Positions 62,861 through 64,000 of a DNA stretch of 64,000 nt are shown here, piece by piece. A model generated the notes under the pieces. The model made no database searches and was not told the DNA's origin. It was given only the letters and a program-made list of their open reading frames with translations. The stretch is from Streptomyces sp. P9-A4 (GTDB lineage Bacteria > Actinomycetota > Actinomycetes > Streptomycetales > Streptomycetaceae), in contig NZ_JAZIFY010000001.1 of the NCBI RefSeq assembly GCF_036634195.1, positions 5,404,501-5,468,500 of the forward strand. Direction: 5' to 3'. The stretch's first letter is position 1. Each line of letters opens with the position of its first letter. Both the position numbers and the translations under genes were made by a program.

Positions 62861-63454
62861 ATGGAAGCTTTCACCACGCACACCGGCCGGGCCGTCCCGC
62901 TGCGCCGCAGCAACGTCGACACCGACCAGATCATCCCCGCGCACTGGCTGAAGAAGGTCACCCGCGACGGCTTCGAGGACGGCCTCTTCGAGGCCTGGCG
63001 CAAGGACCCGGAGTTCGTTCTCAACCGCCCCGAGCGGCAGGGCGCCTCGGTCCTGGTGGCCGGCCCCGACTTCGGCACCGGCTCCTCCCGTGAGCACGCC
63101 GTCTGGGCGCTCCAGAACTACGGCTTCCAGACGGTGATCTCCTCCCGCTTCGCCGACATCTTCCGCGGCAACTCGCTGAAGAACGGCCTGCTGACCGTGG
63201 TCCTCCCGCAGGAGACCGTGGAGGCGCTCCAGGAGCTGACCGAGGCCGACCCGACCGCCGAGATCACCGTCGACCTGGAGCGGCGCAAGGTCCTGGCCGC
63301 CGGGATCGACGCAGACTTCGAGCTCGACGAGAACGCCCGCTGGCGGCTCCTGAACGGACTCGACGACATCAGCCTCACCCTTCAGAACGAAGCCGACATC
63401 GCGGCATATGAGGGGTCACGACCGGCCTTCAAGCCCCGTACAATTACGGCCTGA
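62861..63454 (+). CDS. leuD: 3-Isopropylmalate dehydratase small subunit
   Basis: 197 residues with the swivel domain: [41 protein letters not shown] and [11 protein letters not shown]. Starts 6 nt after leuC. A strong terminator follows 16 nt after its stop. Confidence 0.97.
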   Translation: MEAFTTHTGRAVPLRRSNVDTDQIIPAHWLKKVTRDGFEDGLFEAWRKDPEFVLNRPERQGASVLVAGPDFGTGSSREHAVWALQNYGFQTVISSRFADIFRGNSLKNGLLTVVLPQETVEALQELTEADPTAEITVDLERRKVLAAGIDADFELDENARWRLLNGLDDISLTLQNEADIAAYEGSRPAFKPRTITA

Positions 63455-63470
63455 GCAGCGCTTTTCCAAG

Positions 63471-63504
63471 ACTGCGCCCCCCACCGCCCGGTGGGGGGCG
63501 CAGT
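63471..63504 (+). terminator. leuCD terminator
   Basis: A perfect 15-bp stem (ACTGCGCCCCCCACC with its complement) and GCCC loop, 16 nt after leuD. Confidence 0.85.
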
Positions 63505-63558
63505 CGCTTGTTGAGACCCTGTCGGGCGACAACTCGCCCTAGATGGCACAATCGGTGC

Positions 63559-63786
63559 ATGGAACGCGACAGCCAACTCGAGCTATACGAGTCGGTCGCC
63601 GCCCGATTGAAGGAAGCGCACACAAGAGTGCGCTCACTGCAAGTCCCGGAGGGCGTAAGGATGGCGCTGTCCCGGAAGCTGCTGGTCGTGACGGCCGCGG
63701 CGAAGCACGATCTCAAGGACGCGGCAACGCGTCTGGAGCGGTTGATGAAGGACCTCGACGAGGGCCGATTCCCAGAGGACGACTGA
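63559..63786 (+). CDS. Small conserved helical protein upstream of hupS, unknown
   Basis: 75 residues: MERDSQLELYESVAARLKEA, an amphipathic helix, then ALSRKLLVVTAAAKHDLKDAATRLERLMKDL and an acidic end. Charged and probably helical/coiled, cytoplasmic. CACAAT lies six bases before ATG 63559 and no Shine-Dalgarno is present, so a leaderless mRNA is likely. Position between leuD and hupS is reminiscent of other Streptomyces. Function unknown. Confidence 0.7.
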   Translation: MERDSQLELYESVAARLKEAHTRVRSLQVPEGVRMALSRKLLVVTAAAKHDLKDAATRLERLMKDLDEGRFPEDD

Positions 63787-63837
63787 CACCAGGAACTCCG
63801 CAGCGGGTCTTCCGCGTTGCGGCACTAGGGTGATTAG

Positions 63838-63880
63838 CCCGTTTCGTGTTTGATTTGCGGTATATACATGCCTAACGTGC
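63838..63880 (+). promoter_or_regulatory. AT-rich promoter region of hupS
   Basis: An AT-rich stretch including TATATAC near 63862, the only such sequence nearby, lies about 70 bp before hupS. The -35 cannot be assigned with confidence. Confidence 0.35.
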
Positions 63881-63929
63881 GAAAAAGCTTGAACACTTTC
63901 GTTCTGGCAATGTCTCCGAAGGGGAAGAC

Positions 63930-64000
63930 GTGAACAAGGCGCAGCTCGTAGAAGCGATTGCCGACAAGATGGGCGGTCGCCAGCAGGCCGCCGAAGCCGT
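63930..64000 (+). CDS. hupS: HU-family nucleoid protein, N-terminus only (partial)
   Basis: GTG 63930 opens MNKAQLVEAIADKMGGRQQA and runs off the window. This matches the HU N-terminus. The MNKAQLVEAIADK form and the location after leuCD suggest the long HupS type (with lysine/alanine-rich C-terminal tail), which cannot be seen here. GAAGGGGAAG lies just upstream. Confidence 0.85.
   Translation, partial: MNKAQLVEAIADKMGGRQQAAEA

Overview
The window is chromosomal DNA of a Streptomyces-type actinomycete. Codon third positions are almost all G or C, many genes start with GTG, several genes look leaderless, and it carries genus hallmarks: two conservons (cvnA-B-C-D), ndgR next to leuCD, accB-accE and a hupS-type HU gene at the right edge. 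Nearly everything is vertically inherited core or near-core DNA; I see no prophage, integrase, insertion sequence or CRISPR array.

Layout. 1-6.4 kb: the end of a degenerate EAL-domain gene, then ilvB-ilvN-ilvC behind a leader-peptide attenuator, then serA. 6.4-12.1 kb: a TetR gene with a 51-bp dyad operator, a tiny membrane peptide, a PucR-type regulator divergent from the proline catabolic pair (proline dehydrogenase, pruA), and an alpha/beta hydrolase. 12.1-15.1 kb: a gene-poor, possibly structured leader, a 43-aa ORF, leuB and ilvE. 15.1-20.9 kb: a compact operon encoding a fused urease gamma/beta subunit, a urease-alpha paralogue, agmatine deiminase, TetR and an MHS-family transporter, with a decayed permease facing away. 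21-25.4 kb: citramalate synthase behind a second attenuator, a TPM-like surface protein, and a sliding-clamp (DnaN) paralogue. 25.5-30.7 kb: a small membrane protein, a serine hydrolase, a frameshifted Ro60/TROVE gene, YceI and a secreted protein. 30.8-37.2 kb: a GH101 endo-alpha-N-acetylgalactosaminidase and a PL8 polysaccharide lyase with a LacI-type operator. 37.3-39.1 kb: accB-accE. 39.2-45.0 kb (minus strand): a Ser/Thr signalling cluster with a VWA/PP2C/kinase triad (TerY-P type). 45.1-55.9 kb: two tandem conservons on the minus strand. 56.4-59.8 kb: a small repeat-bearing ORF, a FAH-family hydrolase, gltX and a HAD hydrolase. 59.9-60.5 kb: five tRNA genes (Gln and Glu). 60.6-64 kb: ndgR divergent from leuC-leuD, a small conserved ORF and the start of hupS.

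The common theme is branched-chain amino acid synthesis: ilvBNC, leuB, ilvE, cimA and leuCD are dispersed but all present, controlled by two leader-peptide attenuators (Ile-Leu-Val-Leu for ilvB, Thr-Thr-Met-Ile-Ile for cimA) and by NdgR. The most interesting candidates are: (i) the urease-like/agmatine deiminase operon, where the urease paralogue keeps every metal ligand but lacks the Cys-His pair of the active-site flap and could act on N-carbamoylputrescine; (ii) the two attenuators; (iii) the tandem conservons with near-identical cvnD genes and a strong hairpin between cvnB and cvnC in both; (iv) the TerY-P-like triad fused to an NfeD-like membrane gene. All calls come from reading the sequence; no database search was run.
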